From the NCBI GenBank assembly GCA_003194525.1, contig NBIV01000483.1, positions 1-39,055 of the forward strand: a stretch of 39,055 bases of DNA, in the 5' to 3' direction. Position 1 is the first letter of the stretch; each line of letters opens with the position of its first letter. This DNA is from Gracilariopsis chorda. Its lineage: Eukaryota; Rhodophyta; Florideophyceae; Gracilariales; Gracilariaceae. The notes beneath the pieces were generated by a model. It was not told the origin of the DNA and did not search any database. It worked only from the letters and a program-made list of their open reading frames with translations. Shown here piece after piece: positions 17,956 through 29,270 of the stretch. The translations under genes and the position numbers were made by a program.

Positions 17956-18235
17956 ATGCAAGAAGAAGTGGCTGGTATTCGACGGGCTTGTGTGGATATC
18001 GGCAGGGATATGCGACCCAGAATCACCTACATTATCGTCACTAAGCGTCATCACACTCTCGCCTTCCCGGTTAAGAGAGAGCAAGGTGAGAGGTCGAGCA
18101 ATGTTTCACCTGGTACAGTGTTTGATACCGACGTTAGCATCGCTGTGTGGCGCAAGCATTTCCGAAACCTCTTCAGCCTTTTAAGAAATCCAACTACTTC
18201 CCTTTTCCCTGAACTAGAAGCGCAGACAATACACA
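17956..18235 (+). pseudogene. Argonaute PIWI fragment, plus strand (unit 1)
   Basis: [19 protein letters not shown], then RPRITYIIVTKRHHT and SSNVSPGTVFDTDVSIAV in one frame, ending in unrelated sequence (WRKHFRNLFSLL). In this unit the frame runs on to 18468 because base 18223 is C; in units 2 and 3 it is T and makes a stop. About 88 bases are inverted repeats of 17466-17554. Confidence 0.85.
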
Positions 18236-18312
18236 TTCACTTACGTACAGGTTTGGCGGCGCCAAGCTTCTATCCCGTCCTATTTATCGTTTTCTGGCCA
18301 ACTAGCGGCCCT

Positions 18313-18579
18313 TTAGCGCCACTCTGCAAATCCGTTGCTCGCAGACCTCTTGTTCTCCAGCTCGGCAAGCTCGTTGGCCTGCTTCTCAGCCTCTCGAGCA
18401 GCTGCAGCTGCAGCCAAAGCAGCTTTCTGGTGATGTTACTCTTGTACGAGGGCCATTGCAGATTCTGATGTAACCTTTATACCTTTGATCGAAACAATGC
18501 ACTCGTTAGGCATCATCACCGGCTGCAGATGCAAACCTTCTCTCACCGTACGCGGTTCTATTTTCGGCGTTTTGCTTGT
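18313..18579 (-). pseudogene. Alanine-rich, coiled-coil-like relic
   Basis: One minus frame reads EPRTVREGLHLQPVMMPNE and SIKGIKVTSESAMALVQE, an in-frame TAA (18436-18438), then HHQKAALAAAAAAREAEK and NELAELENKRSASNG to a TAA. The helical heptad look and consistent frame suggest a real former exon. No family recognised. Confidence 0.35.
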
Positions 18580-18939
18580 TTAACTAAATATTGACAGCTT
18601 TATTGGTCGCCTGTTAGCCGCTTTCCATAAAAAAGAAGCCACAACACATCTTCTTTGTCTTCTCTAACGATATGATGTAGTCCCAGGACGACGGGTAGGG
18701 CTGCGGAAGAGTTATCATCGTTTAGAAGAAGATAACAATTTTTTTAGTATTTAGCCTATACAGGCCCTACACAAATTCACGGGGGCTGGTAGATACTCTT
18801 ACGCACTATGTCTAATGCCAGCTGTCGACCTGCGCAAGCGGTTTATGTAGCAACCTGCAAGACCGCATTGCCGGTAAAATGCCAGTTTCGGGCTGACAGT
18901 CCGGCGGCCGGCGGCGGTGCCCCACCCGCCCCGAGACTG
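18580..18939. other. No recognised gene
   Basis: AT-rich then GC-rich. A short minus frame, MITLPQPYPSSWDYIISLEK, near 18660-18720 could be an upstream exon of the coiled-coil relic but has no clean splice partner. Confidence 0.3.
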
Positions 18940-18947
18940 TATAAAAG
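18940..18947 (+). promoter_or_regulatory. Strong TATA box with upstream GC box, no clear gene
   Basis: tataaaag preceded by a very GC-rich stretch ending cccgcccc. The first ATG (18977) gives only about 32 codons, rich in Ser, Arg and Pro. Copies lie at 26948 and 34957. Confidence 0.45.
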
Positions 18948-19722
18948 TCGAGTAGATCAGCAAAGTGCACATCTGAATGGAGAAGGCAGAACCCAGACGC
19001 CACTCAAGGAGTCCACGATTTCGCAGCCCACCCTTTATTTTTGTATTTTCTTCTTCCTCCTTGTCGTCGCCCTAACCACTTGCTGCTATCACCACTGCTG
19101 CGACCTGCGCACATCCTCGGCCGCCCTTCCATACACAAGTTGTGGGTGCTTTTGTGGTGTGAAAAGGCCCTACAGGGCCTTTTCGCACACATACTACCAT
19201 AATTCTGAGACATTCACCATACCGCGCGACCATGACGAGGCTACCATCGGTTATCTCTGGTTACCACCACCGTTTTGCTTTCGTACAGCGTCCAAGGCTT
19301 GAAACTTGGAAAACAATCCCTTCGTACCTCATCTGTGTAATACTTATGAGAAGCATCATACGTGCATGTTTACGTGTGTGCAGATGCGATAAAGCTCCAC
19401 AACACCATCAAAACACCGCCGAAAACGAAAAGAACGTGAAGTCGATATCCCACAGCTCTAGCATATCAGTGAAACGGTCGGCATGAACTTTTAACATATT
19501 TTATGCTCTACAGGTTGCTATGAAGACCGTCGTAAGAATACTCTACCCTAATCAACATCTACAGATGGACATCCTCTCTTTCGTACCTCCACGAATCTGG
19601 AGACTCCACTAACCACTTTCGTGCTGGTGCGTTATTCTGTGCACCGCCAGGTTGCTGGGGATGTTAAAACGACGATCGTACAAATCACAGGAATGGCTGC
19701 GAAGCTTCAAATGCACCGAGTC
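18948..19722. other. Unassigned stretch with one strong palindrome
   Basis: Plus-strand frames of 164 and 84 codons overlap here. The first contains a hydrophobic run (CIFFFLLVVALTTCC) produced by a pyrimidine tract. I do not accept either as a gene. Confidence 0.35.
19161..19184. repeat. 24-base palindrome (11-base arms)
   Basis: gaaaaggccct, a 2-base spacer, then its exact complement. Flanking gtgt and acac extend the stem imperfectly. Copies at 27169-27192 and 35178-35201. It could form a hairpin or cruciform, or bind a dimer. Confidence 0.8.
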
Positions 19723-20925
19723 CTAATGATGGGAAATGTTTCCCTTCCACTTGGAAACATAGAAAACAGCTGGGCATTTGTGTATCCCCGATGCTGGATT
19801 ACTTCTGCTAGAGCGTTGATTGGCACCGGCGCAAGTTCTGAGCTGAATGGATATGCGCTGCCGTCTTGCTACACTTCCTTGATCATCCGCAGAGACGGTC
19901 GTACCGGCTGTGTGGATTCTCATATTATGAAGAGAACACGCCCGCTGAGAGGTGAAAGTAGCTGTACGAAGATGGCATTGAACTTGTCGGGGGGATTTGC
20001 GCATGGGCTGTGCGCATATGCCTCCTCAAGTTCCCGTGGCTTCTAAACTGCACCCGACATTCGCGGCAAGGAATCATCCACAAACCTTCGAAAAGATGTG
20101 CCCGTGCAGCATGTCTGCGCCATGAATGCATGTTACCGTATTCTTCCAAGCATTAAGAGCACACTACCGATCCATCTTCGCGAGTTATTGGATCAACATG
20201 TACCGGAGATATCACCGCCTCATTGAAACCATTGTTGGGGGAGTGGATAGGAGGCAACGGTGCACCTTGGGACGTGCCAACCGAGTAATGGTGCATAGCG
20301 TTGGTTGCATGTGTGTCTGGAGTGGGAGACACACTACTGCCTGATGACCGAACTGCTGTGGTGGGGAAGTCATTAGCACTAGGCTGAGGGTAGTGCACGA
20401 CAGCGGGCGTGGATAGCAAAGCGGGTTGTGCAGACAAATGATCCGGAGCAGACACCACGTGCTGAAGATGAGGAGATGAGTGATGTAGTTCGAATCCATC
20501 ACATCGCTGTACCACCGGGAGGCGTGTCCGCCTGTGTAGAAGAGGTTCACACGAATCGAGGTTTCTGCTGATTTCAGATACTTACGGCAAACGGCTGTAC
20601 ATACGAACCGACTCTTCTTCCATCCTTCTGTATTCGGCGATACTGCCGGCGCGTGAGGTGAGGATAGGATGAGAAGCATTAGCAGCATGTCCATCTGCAA
20701 TATGTCGGTTGATTGAGTTACAAGAAAAGTATGCACGACGTGCAAAATTGTTAGGATAGCTCGGAGTAGGAGTGTGTTGGTTGGTTCCTTGACCATTGGG
20801 ATGGTTAACCACAACATATCCGTGATTGAACTGAGGTACATAAGATGATGTTGGATTGACATGGGACAGTTGAAGTGCAGCGGTTGTTTCCTTTGACTGC
20901 GTGGCGAGAGGGTGTTCGCAGCTCA
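19723..20925 (-). pseudogene. Second C2H2 zinc-finger gene, intron-bearing, broken
   Basis: Read on the minus strand. A Pro/Ser/His/Asn-rich N-terminal part (NHPNGQGTNQHTP, ARRAYFSCNSINRH, EEESVRMYSRLP) meets a 54-nt intron (20532-20585, GTAAGTATCT to TCTACACAG). Splicing keeps frame into exon 2 (HHSSPHLQHVV, SSVSPTPDTH). Finger 1 has an in-frame TAA between its two Cys (TGC TCT TAA TGC, 20153-20155), with HAARAH as its His pair. Finger 2 is canonical (CREC, HMRTAH). Finger 3 is in the next frame after a C6 run (19989-19994) and has Arg where its second Cys belongs (QCHLRT, HNMRIH). No ATG is visible for the first exon, so an upstream exon is likely. All three copies share these lesions. It is not simply a copy of the regulator at 13087. 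Confidence 0.75.
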
Positions 20926-21262
20926 AGTATGAAAGAATAAGAAAGAATTAGAAGGCAGTGATCGCGCGGAGATGGTGGTAAAGGATGGTGTGCGGAAAAT
21001 TTGTAGAGTAAATGTGAGTACAGGAGGAAGAATGGAAGGGCAGAAGCAAATAGAGGTGAAAATCAGCAGCTTTAGAGAGTTGAGAGAGCGCTTATAAGCA
21101 CTTTGTGGTGATGGACACGCAATCAGATAGCCAGAACCACCGGCAGGTGTCTGATCGAACTCGAGTACCCCCAACCTCAGCAACACACACTTCATAGAGA
21201 TTAGGGCGGACCCATAGTAGGTCCACAAGGCAAGAGGGTTCGAAGATTGACAAAAGAAATGA
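20926..21262. other. Region between diverging frames, with palindromic TATA-like CTTATAAG
   Basis: cttataag at 21091-21098 could serve either strand: the minus-strand zinc-finger pseudogene or the plus-strand truncated Q-rich gene. A 28-codon plus frame starting MDTQSDSQNHRQVSD (21111) is protein-like and could be a leader exon. The pyrimidine-rich minus strand ending in TTGAG at about 20922 looks like a 3' splice site. Confidence 0.35.
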
Positions 21263-22255
21263 ATGCGTTCTCTGAGAGAGAACAATTATGGAAAAGTAGG
21301 AGAGGAATCACAGCACCCCGTACTAGATACGTGTACCAGTTGCACCGAACAGCGAGCACAGCCGCCGAAACAGGCTGGCCAAACTGCTCCACCACCCGAT
21401 ATGAGAGGTGCGATAGATGCCTTCGTCACACAGCTTCAGCAACAGCAAGTAAATCTTTGGCATGACGCGGACCAAACACAGAGTGCCGCTATAAATGCTG
21501 CTCTCTTACGCCAACAGCAAATTCACCCAACCTTGCAAGAGCAACAACGGATTCGTCAACAGGACGAGATCGAACGCCAACAAGGAAAGCAAGGTTTGAT
21601 TCAAATACAAAGACAGTTCCAGCTCTCCCCGCCTGAAGAGCAACACCAGCAGACTGCGCAGTCTTTTACACCCCATGTCCTTGATTCAAATAACTCCGCT
21701 CAGCCTGTTTATGCCACCCAGGAAGGCATGCGCAGCTACTCAACACCGCAGCCTGCCACGGAGTCTCACAGTGTTTACCAAATACCGCAGCAAACTCATG
21801 CATACATTGGGTACTCGGAGCCCGCGACATCAAATCGCGAACAGCTCTACTACGCAGAGCCCGAAAACTACGAGGCACTCCCAATCTCGTACATGCGACC
21901 AACTCTCCCTGGATTGCACCATGAAGTTTGGAGCACACAAGCTTCTTCGCAGAGCAATGCCCCAGATACACGTTGGTGGCAAGGTGAAGATCGAGAGATT
22001 TTTGACCGTTCAGAAGACGCCCATGCTGCGAATACGGGCAATGAGTTCCATCTGGACCCAAACGATGACATTTTTGCTGCGTTACAAGATCCCGATGCGG
22101 ATCCTCATGGCCAGATGGATATCAACTTTGGCTGCAATCAAGAGCTCCTAAACGATGACTTGGGAATAATAACAGATGCAGTGCAATGGGGCAATGGGGG
22201 GGAGAATGATGATGAAACATGGTTTACATTAACCGACAGGTCAGTGCTGCAGTGA
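21263..22255 (+). CDS. Finger-less Q-rich/acidic protein, 330 aa (unit 2)
   Basis: Shares residues from RAQPP onward with the intact regulator but has a new 30-residue N-terminus (MRSLRENNYGKVGEESQ, then a CTSC pair), which comes from the end of the upstream unit. Both zinc fingers and the regulator promoter are absent. The Q-rich core and acidic tail are intact. In the first third it differs from the unit 1 gene by many substitutions and three extra bases (LSPPEEQ for LSPQEQ). If expressed it might compete for partners of the regulator. The start is the first ATG in frame; an upstream exon is possible. Confidence 0.6.
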   Translation: MRSLRENNYGKVGEESQHPVLDTCTSCTEQRAQPPKQAGQTAPPPDMRGAIDAFVTQLQQQQVNLWHDADQTQSAAINAALLRQQQIHPTLQEQQRIRQQDEIERQQGKQGLIQIQRQFQLSPPEEQHQQTAQSFTPHVLDSNNSAQPVYATQEGMRSYSTPQPATESHSVYQIPQQTHAYIGYSEPATSNREQLYYAEPENYEALPISYMRPTLPGLHHEVWSTQASSQSNAPDTRWWQGEDREIFDRSEDAHAANTGNEFHLDPNDDIFAALQDPDADPHGQMDINFGCNQELLNDDLGIITDAVQWGNGGENDDETWFTLTDRSVLQ

Positions 22256-22704
22256 CACTGCCGTTATCTAGAACCATTGATTGTTGGTCGCCTTTTGGCT
22301 GTTGTAAAGACAGATCTTTAATGTTTGGGAAAGGAAGAGGTGGAGGTTAACAAACTATCACCAAGACGTCAGCAGAGCTGAGATCCTACAGGACGATCCA
22401 AAAGATACATACTGTTTCCGGGAGTGGTGGGCGGGTAATTTGAAGTGCTAGACGATATCGTACATCGAACACGATGATACCGTAGCTGATCAGCAGAACA
22501 ACAACACGATGATACCGTACTTGATCAACAGAACAACAACGAAAGATCGCCTTTTCGAATATGGCGCCTGCCGAATGTTTTGTAGCCCTTCACAGCCAAA
22601 CGTGGCTCCGATGAATCCACTTCTGCAGTGCCCTGGAATATTCAGCGTCTCTGTCATTGTAGTAGTGCTCTTACACAAACTATCCGCAACTGCTCGTAAA
22701 CTTT

Positions 22705-22998
22705 CTAAAGGAGTGTGGTTGTCATGACATTAGATGAACTGATGTCAGGCAATTCTCTTACAACATACTTCAAGAAGGGATCCCGTTCTCGATCTATGAG
22801 CGATCGCCCCATGTCAATCGATTCTAAGATTTTTGGCAATCGGTCACAGGAAACTGGCTCGTCCTTTTTATTCGTGGGCCTTCGGCTACTCTTGACCGCC
22901 TGTCGGGTGGGCTGAAGTACAGAGGAAAGTGTTCGTGCAAAATGAGTGACATTCTTAACACTGGGTTAGAACCCGGTCTTTTCGGGTGTATCGGTCAT
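22705..22998 (-). pseudogene. Unrecognised coding-like relic (unit 2)
   Basis: Identical to 14697-14990, including both in-frame stops. Confidence 0.3.
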
Positions 22999-23407
22999 CT
23001 TTCGTTGATTCTGCCCGAATTAGGCAACGGCTTGTGTGGACCATGTACTACTGGCGTCTCGCCACTGGGGATTACATTAGCGATGCCGGGCGCGTCACCG
23101 CGAATCCCATTTCCACACATGCGCCGTAGCTTTCTATCTCCGCATACCTCACAGACCTTCCGGTTTGCATACAAACGAACATGATGGGATGACTAGTAAG
23201 TGTACTTGATGGCGAAATTAAGTTGGATATGGACATAGTCATTATGACTGCTACCCCAAACCATGCACAAAGTAAACTTTTGGGGACAATGAGCTTGCAC
23301 ATAGCCGAGAAGGACAACGAAATCTTTAGACCTTGCCCGGAGGTAACCCACCGTCTACGTCCTGCTCTTCAGACGCTAATGTTTGACGATCTGTGGGCAG
23401 AAAAGGC

Positions 23408-25300
23408 TTACAAGATGCAAAAACGACGTCTTGAAGAGTCTTTAAGTTCCTCTTCAACAACGCAACACCAGTGCCGAGGTCCAGTCGATGTCAGAAACGA
23501 TATAGCATTTTGCCAAATGTCCTTGTTATACGGATCTGACGTGATCTTTTCTGTCATTGCTACTATGTGCTCATACGCCGTTCTCCCTCTCGCAACCAAC
23601 TGAGTCTGAGTTGCGAAGAGGCATGACACAAAAAGCAGCTATTACCACATGTACCAACACCAAACATGATTCCCACGGGGTAGCTTCTCATCAAAACAGC
23701 AAGCGAAGGGGATGTCATTGCCACGCGAACGACAACAGAGATGAAAACCATTTGCACTATAAGAGTTGCAAGTACACCTAGCAAAAACTGTCTGCTCGTA
23801 TTGAGACCGATAGAGTTGTTAAGCCACGAACACTCATGGTCAAACATTCGCACGCAAACATCTCGCTCCGACGCATGCATTGATCGTGCAGGCTTCTCTG
23901 TTAAACATGTGTAGCAATAAGCAGATGGCAGTAAATCAATGTCTTTGTCATTGTCAACACACTTTTGAATGTAGCGCACCAATGTATCACAGGTTTCTCT
24001 CGTAAGATCGTCTGCATTTTTAAACACTGTGGTGAGAGGGCATACAACGCTGATAAACAACAAAACGTGAGCTACGACAAGGGATGGCAGGCTTATGAGC
24101 CTGGTTCCAATCGTGCGCTGCCAGAACTTGGCGTAAGAAATTGCGAGAATAGTATAATAGAACAGAACAGAACAAGACCGTAGCGCGCTGGATGCGTTGC
24201 GCGACCTCGTGCCGCCTGTGCAGTGCACAAGAAACCTTCATGCAACTCTTGCTCTAATTCGCGTACCAACATCTTCAAGGTTGGTACACGGATTAGAGCA
24301 AGAGTTGCGTGAAGGTTTCTTTTGGAACGGCGCTAATTGGTAGGGCGTGTTTCCTAGGACATCTGTGATTCAGGCGTCTGCACCAGCATAAAATGCGCAC
24401 TGGCTATCAAGTGATGATTCCTCTGCAAAGCTCTGTGTAGCGCTGTGGCACCCAGCGATCGACGGCATCTATATCGGCTGCATGAACAACTGCAAGGCAA
24501 GTGACGCAGTGATGGTGACCATAATAAGCGGCCCATAGCAGTAGCGTGTGAGATTAATTGTCGACAGTACGAGCCAGTACAGGCCATTTGGAAAGAATGA
24601 GAGGCAGAACGGCTACCCTTCCATACTGCGTTGCATATGTTGGTGCGTCGTATCCATTGGCACCACGAAATGAACAATCTGCCCCGGCATCGAGCAAAGC
24701 GCTGACATTCTGCAAAGGCGCTGACACGTACGCCTAGTGCAGGGGGGTGGGTATGCTGCAATTGTGGGGGATTGGAAGACAGGCAACCAAGCCTCGTAGC
24801 GAGGGGTAGAGGAGTGGCAAGAAGTGCAGCTGAGGCCAATGGCGCCCAATGCAGCGGGGTGTGACCTTCATCGTCGGACTGCAGGAGCTGCTGGGGGAGA
24901 GCAGGATCGATGAGCCGCGGAAGCAACGAGGGTCGGTCGCCTGCGCGGATTAAGGCGGTCAGGGAGGGGAGCTGTTCCGTGGCGCCCGTGGCGGTGCGCG
25001 AAGACGGTGGGCGGACGCGGACGCGGACGCGGACGCGGTCGCGGTTGCGAAGAGCTGCGCGCGGTGGCAGAGAACCAGCGCGGAGCAACGCTAACGGTGC
25101 CAACGCTACAGCGTACTGTACCTAACTCACCTTGTATGACGTCGCGTCGCGGGACTGCCGAGCATCGCCGCCGGGTGGCGCTGCAGGAGTCGCTTCAAGC
25201 GGCCCCGTCCTGTGCCACGTGTTGCTTTCTTTTCAGCCACATCATGCTTGCGTTTGCTTTTGATCCGAGCATCAATTTGCGTATGAAGTGGCATTGCCAT
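23408..25300 (-). pseudogene. Ankyrin-repeat DHHC palmitoyltransferase relic (unit 2)
   Basis: Same lesions as the unit 1 copy (5-T run, exon 1 deletion, DHEC motif without the neighbouring Cys ligands). Likely intron 25055-25130. Confidence 0.75.
24229..24321. repeat. Fold-back hairpin (unit 2)
   Basis: Arms 24229-24270 and 24280-24321, no change from unit 1. Confidence 0.9.
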
Positions 25301-25350
25301 CACCCATTGGCCCAGCGCGATCCTCCGCTCCAAGTGCGCGCTTGCTGTTC

Positions 25351-25399
25351 GGTACCGTTGGTACACTCGTAGTACCGAATCGGTACCAACGGTACCAAC
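25351..25399. promoter_or_regulatory. GGTACCGTTGGTAC inverted repeat (unit 2)
   Basis: Identical to 17343-17391, same position upstream of the ankyrin-DHHC start. Confidence 0.5.
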
Positions 25400-25473
25400 A
25401 GTGGCGGCTTTCCAAGCCCCGTCTGTTCGAAGGCAGCGAGCCGGCTTGAACCCAGTATGCACTGTGCCACATG

Positions 25474-25963
25474 TGACACGATAATTTAGGTGATGTTTGG
25501 TCGCATATCCCTGCCGATGTGCGTACAAGCCGGTCGAATACCAGCCACCTCTTCTTGCATCACTTCCTGAAACTGACCTTCAGAAACACCATCACGGAAC
25601 ATGATAATCTTCCTCGCATGCACCTTTCCCTTGAATTCGTCATACCAAACCTTGTACACTTCTTTAAACATGTCTCCAATATCTGAAATCACCTCCTTTC
25701 GTCGCGTTTTCTAGTGAGTTGTAGCCGAGAACTGCAAGCCCTGACGATCTCTCGTAATCATAAAATTAGTCGCAGCAAGGTCTTCGTCAATGAAGAGAAA
25801 CTCTGGCGCCCGCCTCTGATTCTTCTATGATGTTTGCAGCTTGTGAGGTCGACTCAGATAGACTGTAGAAAACCGATTGGTACTCTTTCCAAATGGAAGG
25901 TTGTTGATGAAGGGGGTAACATCAACTCCAGTAACACCGTGGCCATCTTCTGCTCGAATTTAC
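25474..25963 (-). pseudogene. PIWI fragment, minus strand (unit 2)
   Basis: Identical to the unit 1 fragment, with the same TAA in ITYIIV and the same frameshift between the two Asp motifs. Confidence 0.85.
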
Positions 25964-26233
25964 ATGCAAGAAGAAGTGGCTGGTATTCGACGGGCTTGTG
26001 TGGATATCGGCAGGGATATGCGACCCAGAATCACCTACATTATCGTCACTAAGCGTCATCACACTCTCGCCTTCCCGGTTAAGAGAGAGCAAGGTGAGAG
26101 GTCGAGCAATGTTTCACCTGGTACAGTGTTTGATACCGACGTTAGCATCGCTGTGTGGCGCAAGCATTTCCGAAACCTCTTCAGCCTTTTAAGAAATCCA
26201 ACTACTTCCCTTTTCCCTGAACTAGAAGCGTAG
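25964..26233 (+). pseudogene. PIWI fragment, plus strand (unit 2)
   Basis: As in unit 1, but closed by TAG at 26231-26233 (T for C). Confidence 0.85.
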
Positions 26234-26320
26234 ACAATACACATTCACTTACGTACAGGTTTGGCGGCGCCAAGCTTCTATCCCGTCCTATTTATCGTTT
26301 TCTGGCCAACTAGCGGCCCT

Positions 26321-26587
26321 TTAGCGCCACTCTGCAAATCCGTTGCTCGCAGACCTCTTGTTCTCCAGCTCGGCAAGCTCGTTGGCCTGCTTCTCAGCCT
26401 CTCGAGCAGCTGCAGCTGCAGCCAAAGCAGCTTTCTGGTGATGTTACTCTTGTACGAGGGCCATTGCAGATTCTGATGTAACCTTTATACCTTTGATCGA
26501 AACAATGCACTCGTTAGGCATCATCACCGGCTGCAGATGCAAACCTTCTCTCACCGTACGCGGTTCTATTTTCGGCGTTTTGCTTGT
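26321..26587 (-). pseudogene. Coiled-coil-like relic (unit 2)
   Basis: Same frame and same internal TAA as 18313-18579. Confidence 0.35.
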
Positions 26588-26947
26588 TTAACTAAATATT
26601 GACAGCTTTATTGGTCGCCTGTTAGCCGCTTTCCATAAAAAAGAAGCCACAACACATCTTCTTTGTCTTCTCTAACGATATGATGTAGTCCCAGGACGAC
26701 GGGTAGGGCTGCGGAAGAGTTATCATCGTTTAGAAGAAGATAACAATTTTTTTAGTATTTAGCCTATACAGGCCCTACACAAATTCACGGGGGCTGGTAG
26801 ATGCTCTTACGCACTATGTCTAATGCCAGCTGTCGACCTGCGCAAGCGGTTTATGTAGCAACCTGCAAGACCGCATTGCCGGTAAAATGCCAGTTTCGGG
26901 CTGACAGTCCGGCGGCCGGCGGCGGTGCCCCACCCGCCCCGAGACTG

Positions 26948-26955
26948 TATAAAAG
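26948..26955 (+). promoter_or_regulatory. TATA box without clear gene (unit 2)
   Basis: tataaaag with the GC-rich upstream stretch preserved. Confidence 0.45.
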
Positions 26956-27168
26956 TCGAGTAGATCAGCAAAGTGCACATCTGAATGGAGAAGGCAGAAC
27001 CCAGACGCCACTCAAGGAGTCCACGATTTCGCAGCCCACCCTTTATTTTTGTATTTTCTTCTTCCTCCTTGTCGTCGCCCTAACCACTTGCTGCTATCAC
27101 CACTGCTGCGACCTGCGCACATCCTCGGCCGCCCTTCCATACACAAGTTGTGGGTGCTTTTGTGGTGT

Positions 27169-27192
27169 GAAAAGGCCCTACAGGGCCTTTTC
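27169..27192. repeat. 24-base palindrome (unit 2)
   Basis: Unchanged copy of 19161-19184. Confidence 0.8.
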
Positions 27193-27730
27193 GCACACAT
27201 ACTACCATAATTCTGAGACATTCACCATACCGCGCGACCATGACGAGGCTACCATCGGTTATCTCTGGTTACCACCACCGTTTTGCTTTCGTACAGCGTC
27301 CAAGGCTTGAAACTTGGAAAACAATCCCTTCGTACCTCATCTGTGTAATACTTATGAGAAGCATCATACGTGCATGTTTACGTGTGTGCAGATGCGATAA
27401 AGCTCCACAACACCATCAAAACACCGCCGAAAACGAAAAGAACGTGAAGTCGATATCCCACAGCTCTAGCATATCAGTGAAACGGTCGGCATGAACTTTT
27501 AACATATTTTATGCTCTACAGGTTGCTATGAAGACCGTCGTAAGAATACTCTACCCTAATCAACATCTACAGATGGACATCCTCTCTTTCGTACCTCCAC
27601 GAATCTGGAGACTCCACTAACCACTTTCGTGCTGGTGCGTTATTCTGTGCACCGCCAGGTTGCTGGGGATGTTAAAACGACGATCGTACAAATCACAGGA
27701 ATGGCTGCGAAGCTTCAAATGCACCGAGTC

Positions 27731-28933
27731 CTAATGATGGGAAATGTTTCCCTTCCACTTGGAAACATAGAAAACAGCTGGGCATTTGTGTATCCCCGAT
27801 GCTGGATTACTTCTGCTAGAGCGTTGATTGGCACCGGCGCAAGTTCTGAGCTGAATGGATATGCGCTGCCGTCTTGCTACACTTCCTTGATCATCCGCAG
27901 AGACGGTCGTACCGGCTGTGTGGATTCTCATATTATGAAGAGAACACGCCCGCTGAGAGGTGAAAGTAGCTGTACGAAGATGGCATTGAACTTGTCGGGG
28001 GGATTTGCGCATGGGCTGTGCGCATATGCCTCCTCAAGTTCCCGTGGCTTCTAAACTGCACCCGACATTCGCGGCAAGGAATCATCCACAAACCTTCGAA
28101 AAGATGTGCCCGTGCAGCATGTCTGCGCCATGAATGCATGTTACCGTATTCTTCCAAGCATTAAGAGCACACTACCGATCCATCTTCGCGAGTTATTGGA
28201 TCAACATGTACCGGAGATATCACCGCCTCATTGAAACCATTGTTGGGGGAGTGGATAGGAGGCAACGGTGCACCTTGGGACGTGCCAACCGAGTAATGGT
28301 GCATAGCGTTGGTTGCATGTGTGTCTGGAGTGGGAGACACACTACTGCCTGATGACCGAACTGCTGTGGTGGGGAAGTCATTAGCACTAGGCTGAGGGTA
28401 GTGCACGACAGCGGGCGTGGATAGCAAAGCGGGTTGTGCAGACAAATGATCCGGAGCAGACACCACGTGCTGAAGATGAGGAGATGAGTGATGTAGTTCG
28501 AATCCATCACATCGCTGTACCACCGGGAGGCGTGTCCGCCTGTGTAGAAGAGGTTCACACGAATCGAGGTTTCTGCTGATTTCAGATACTTACGGCAAAC
28601 GGCTGTACATACGAACCGACTCTTCTTCCATCCTTCTGTATTCGGCGATACTGCCGGCGCGTGAGGTGAGGATAGGATGAGAAGCATTAGCAGCATGTCC
28701 ATCTGCAATATGTCGGTTGATTGAGTTACAAGAAAAGTATGCACGACGTGCAAAATTGTTAGGATAGCTCGGAGTAGGAGTGTGTTGGTTGGTTCCTTGA
28801 CCATTGGGATGGTTAACCACAACATATCCGTGATTGAACTGAGGTACATAAGATGATGTTGGATTGACATGGGACAGTTGAAGTGCAGCGGTTGTTTCCT
28901 TTGACTGCGTGGCGAGAGGGTGTTCGCAGCTCA
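27731..28933 (-). pseudogene. Second C2H2 zinc-finger pseudogene (unit 2)
   Basis: Same 54-nt intron (28540-28593), same TAA inside finger 1, same C6 frameshift and same Cys-to-Arg change in finger 3. Confidence 0.75.
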
Positions 28934-29270
28934 AGTATGAAAGAATAAGAAAGAATTAGAAGGCAGTGATCGCGCGGAGATGGTGGTAAAGGATGGTGTG
29001 CGGAAAATTTGTAGAGTAAATGTGAGTACAGGAGGAAGAATGGAAGGGCAGAAGCAAATAGAGGTGAAAATCAGCAGCTTTAGAGAGTTGAGAGAGCGCT
29101 TATAAGCACTTTGTGGTGATGGACACGCAATCAGATAGCCAGAACCACCGGCAGGTGTCTGATCGAACTCGAGTACCCCCAACCTCAGCAACACACACTT
29201 CATAGAGATTAGGGCGGACCCATAGTAGGTCCACAAGGCAAGAGGGTTCGAAGATTGACAAAAGAAATGA

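Larger units (their letters stand above)
13344..21348 (+). repeat. Tandem array unit 1 (8005 bp)
   Basis: The first unit of the direct array. It begins at acagcgagcacag inside the regulator gene. It is three bases shorter than later units because of a 3-base difference in the Q-rich coding region. Beyond its first 430 bases or so I find only three substitutions against unit 2 (14445, 18223, 18795). Confidence 0.9.

Noticed and set aside
18808..19302. 164-codon plus-strand frame with a hydrophobic segment
   Set aside because: The hydrophobic run comes from a pyrimidine tract, the frame spans the TATA box, and composition is otherwise random.
19621..20046. 141-codon plus-strand frame, repeated in each unit
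   Set aside because: Antisense to zinc fingers 2 and 3 of the minus-strand pseudogene.
20480..20510. GTTCGAATCC resembling a tRNA T-loop
   Set aside because: The flanks do not form a 5-bp T-stem or a cloverleaf, and the bases are coding in exon 2 of the zinc-finger pseudogene.
20212..20862. 216-codon minus-strand frame beginning MSIQHHLMYL
   Set aside because: It overlaps the zinc-finger pseudogene in another frame, reads straight through the 54-nt intron, and has no motif. The alternative frame leads through a clean splice into the zinc fingers.
20923..21285. 120-codon minus-strand frame upstream of the zinc-finger pseudogene
   Set aside because: It is pyrimidine-rich, starts without ATG and ends at the likely 3' splice site; better explained as leader or intron sequence.
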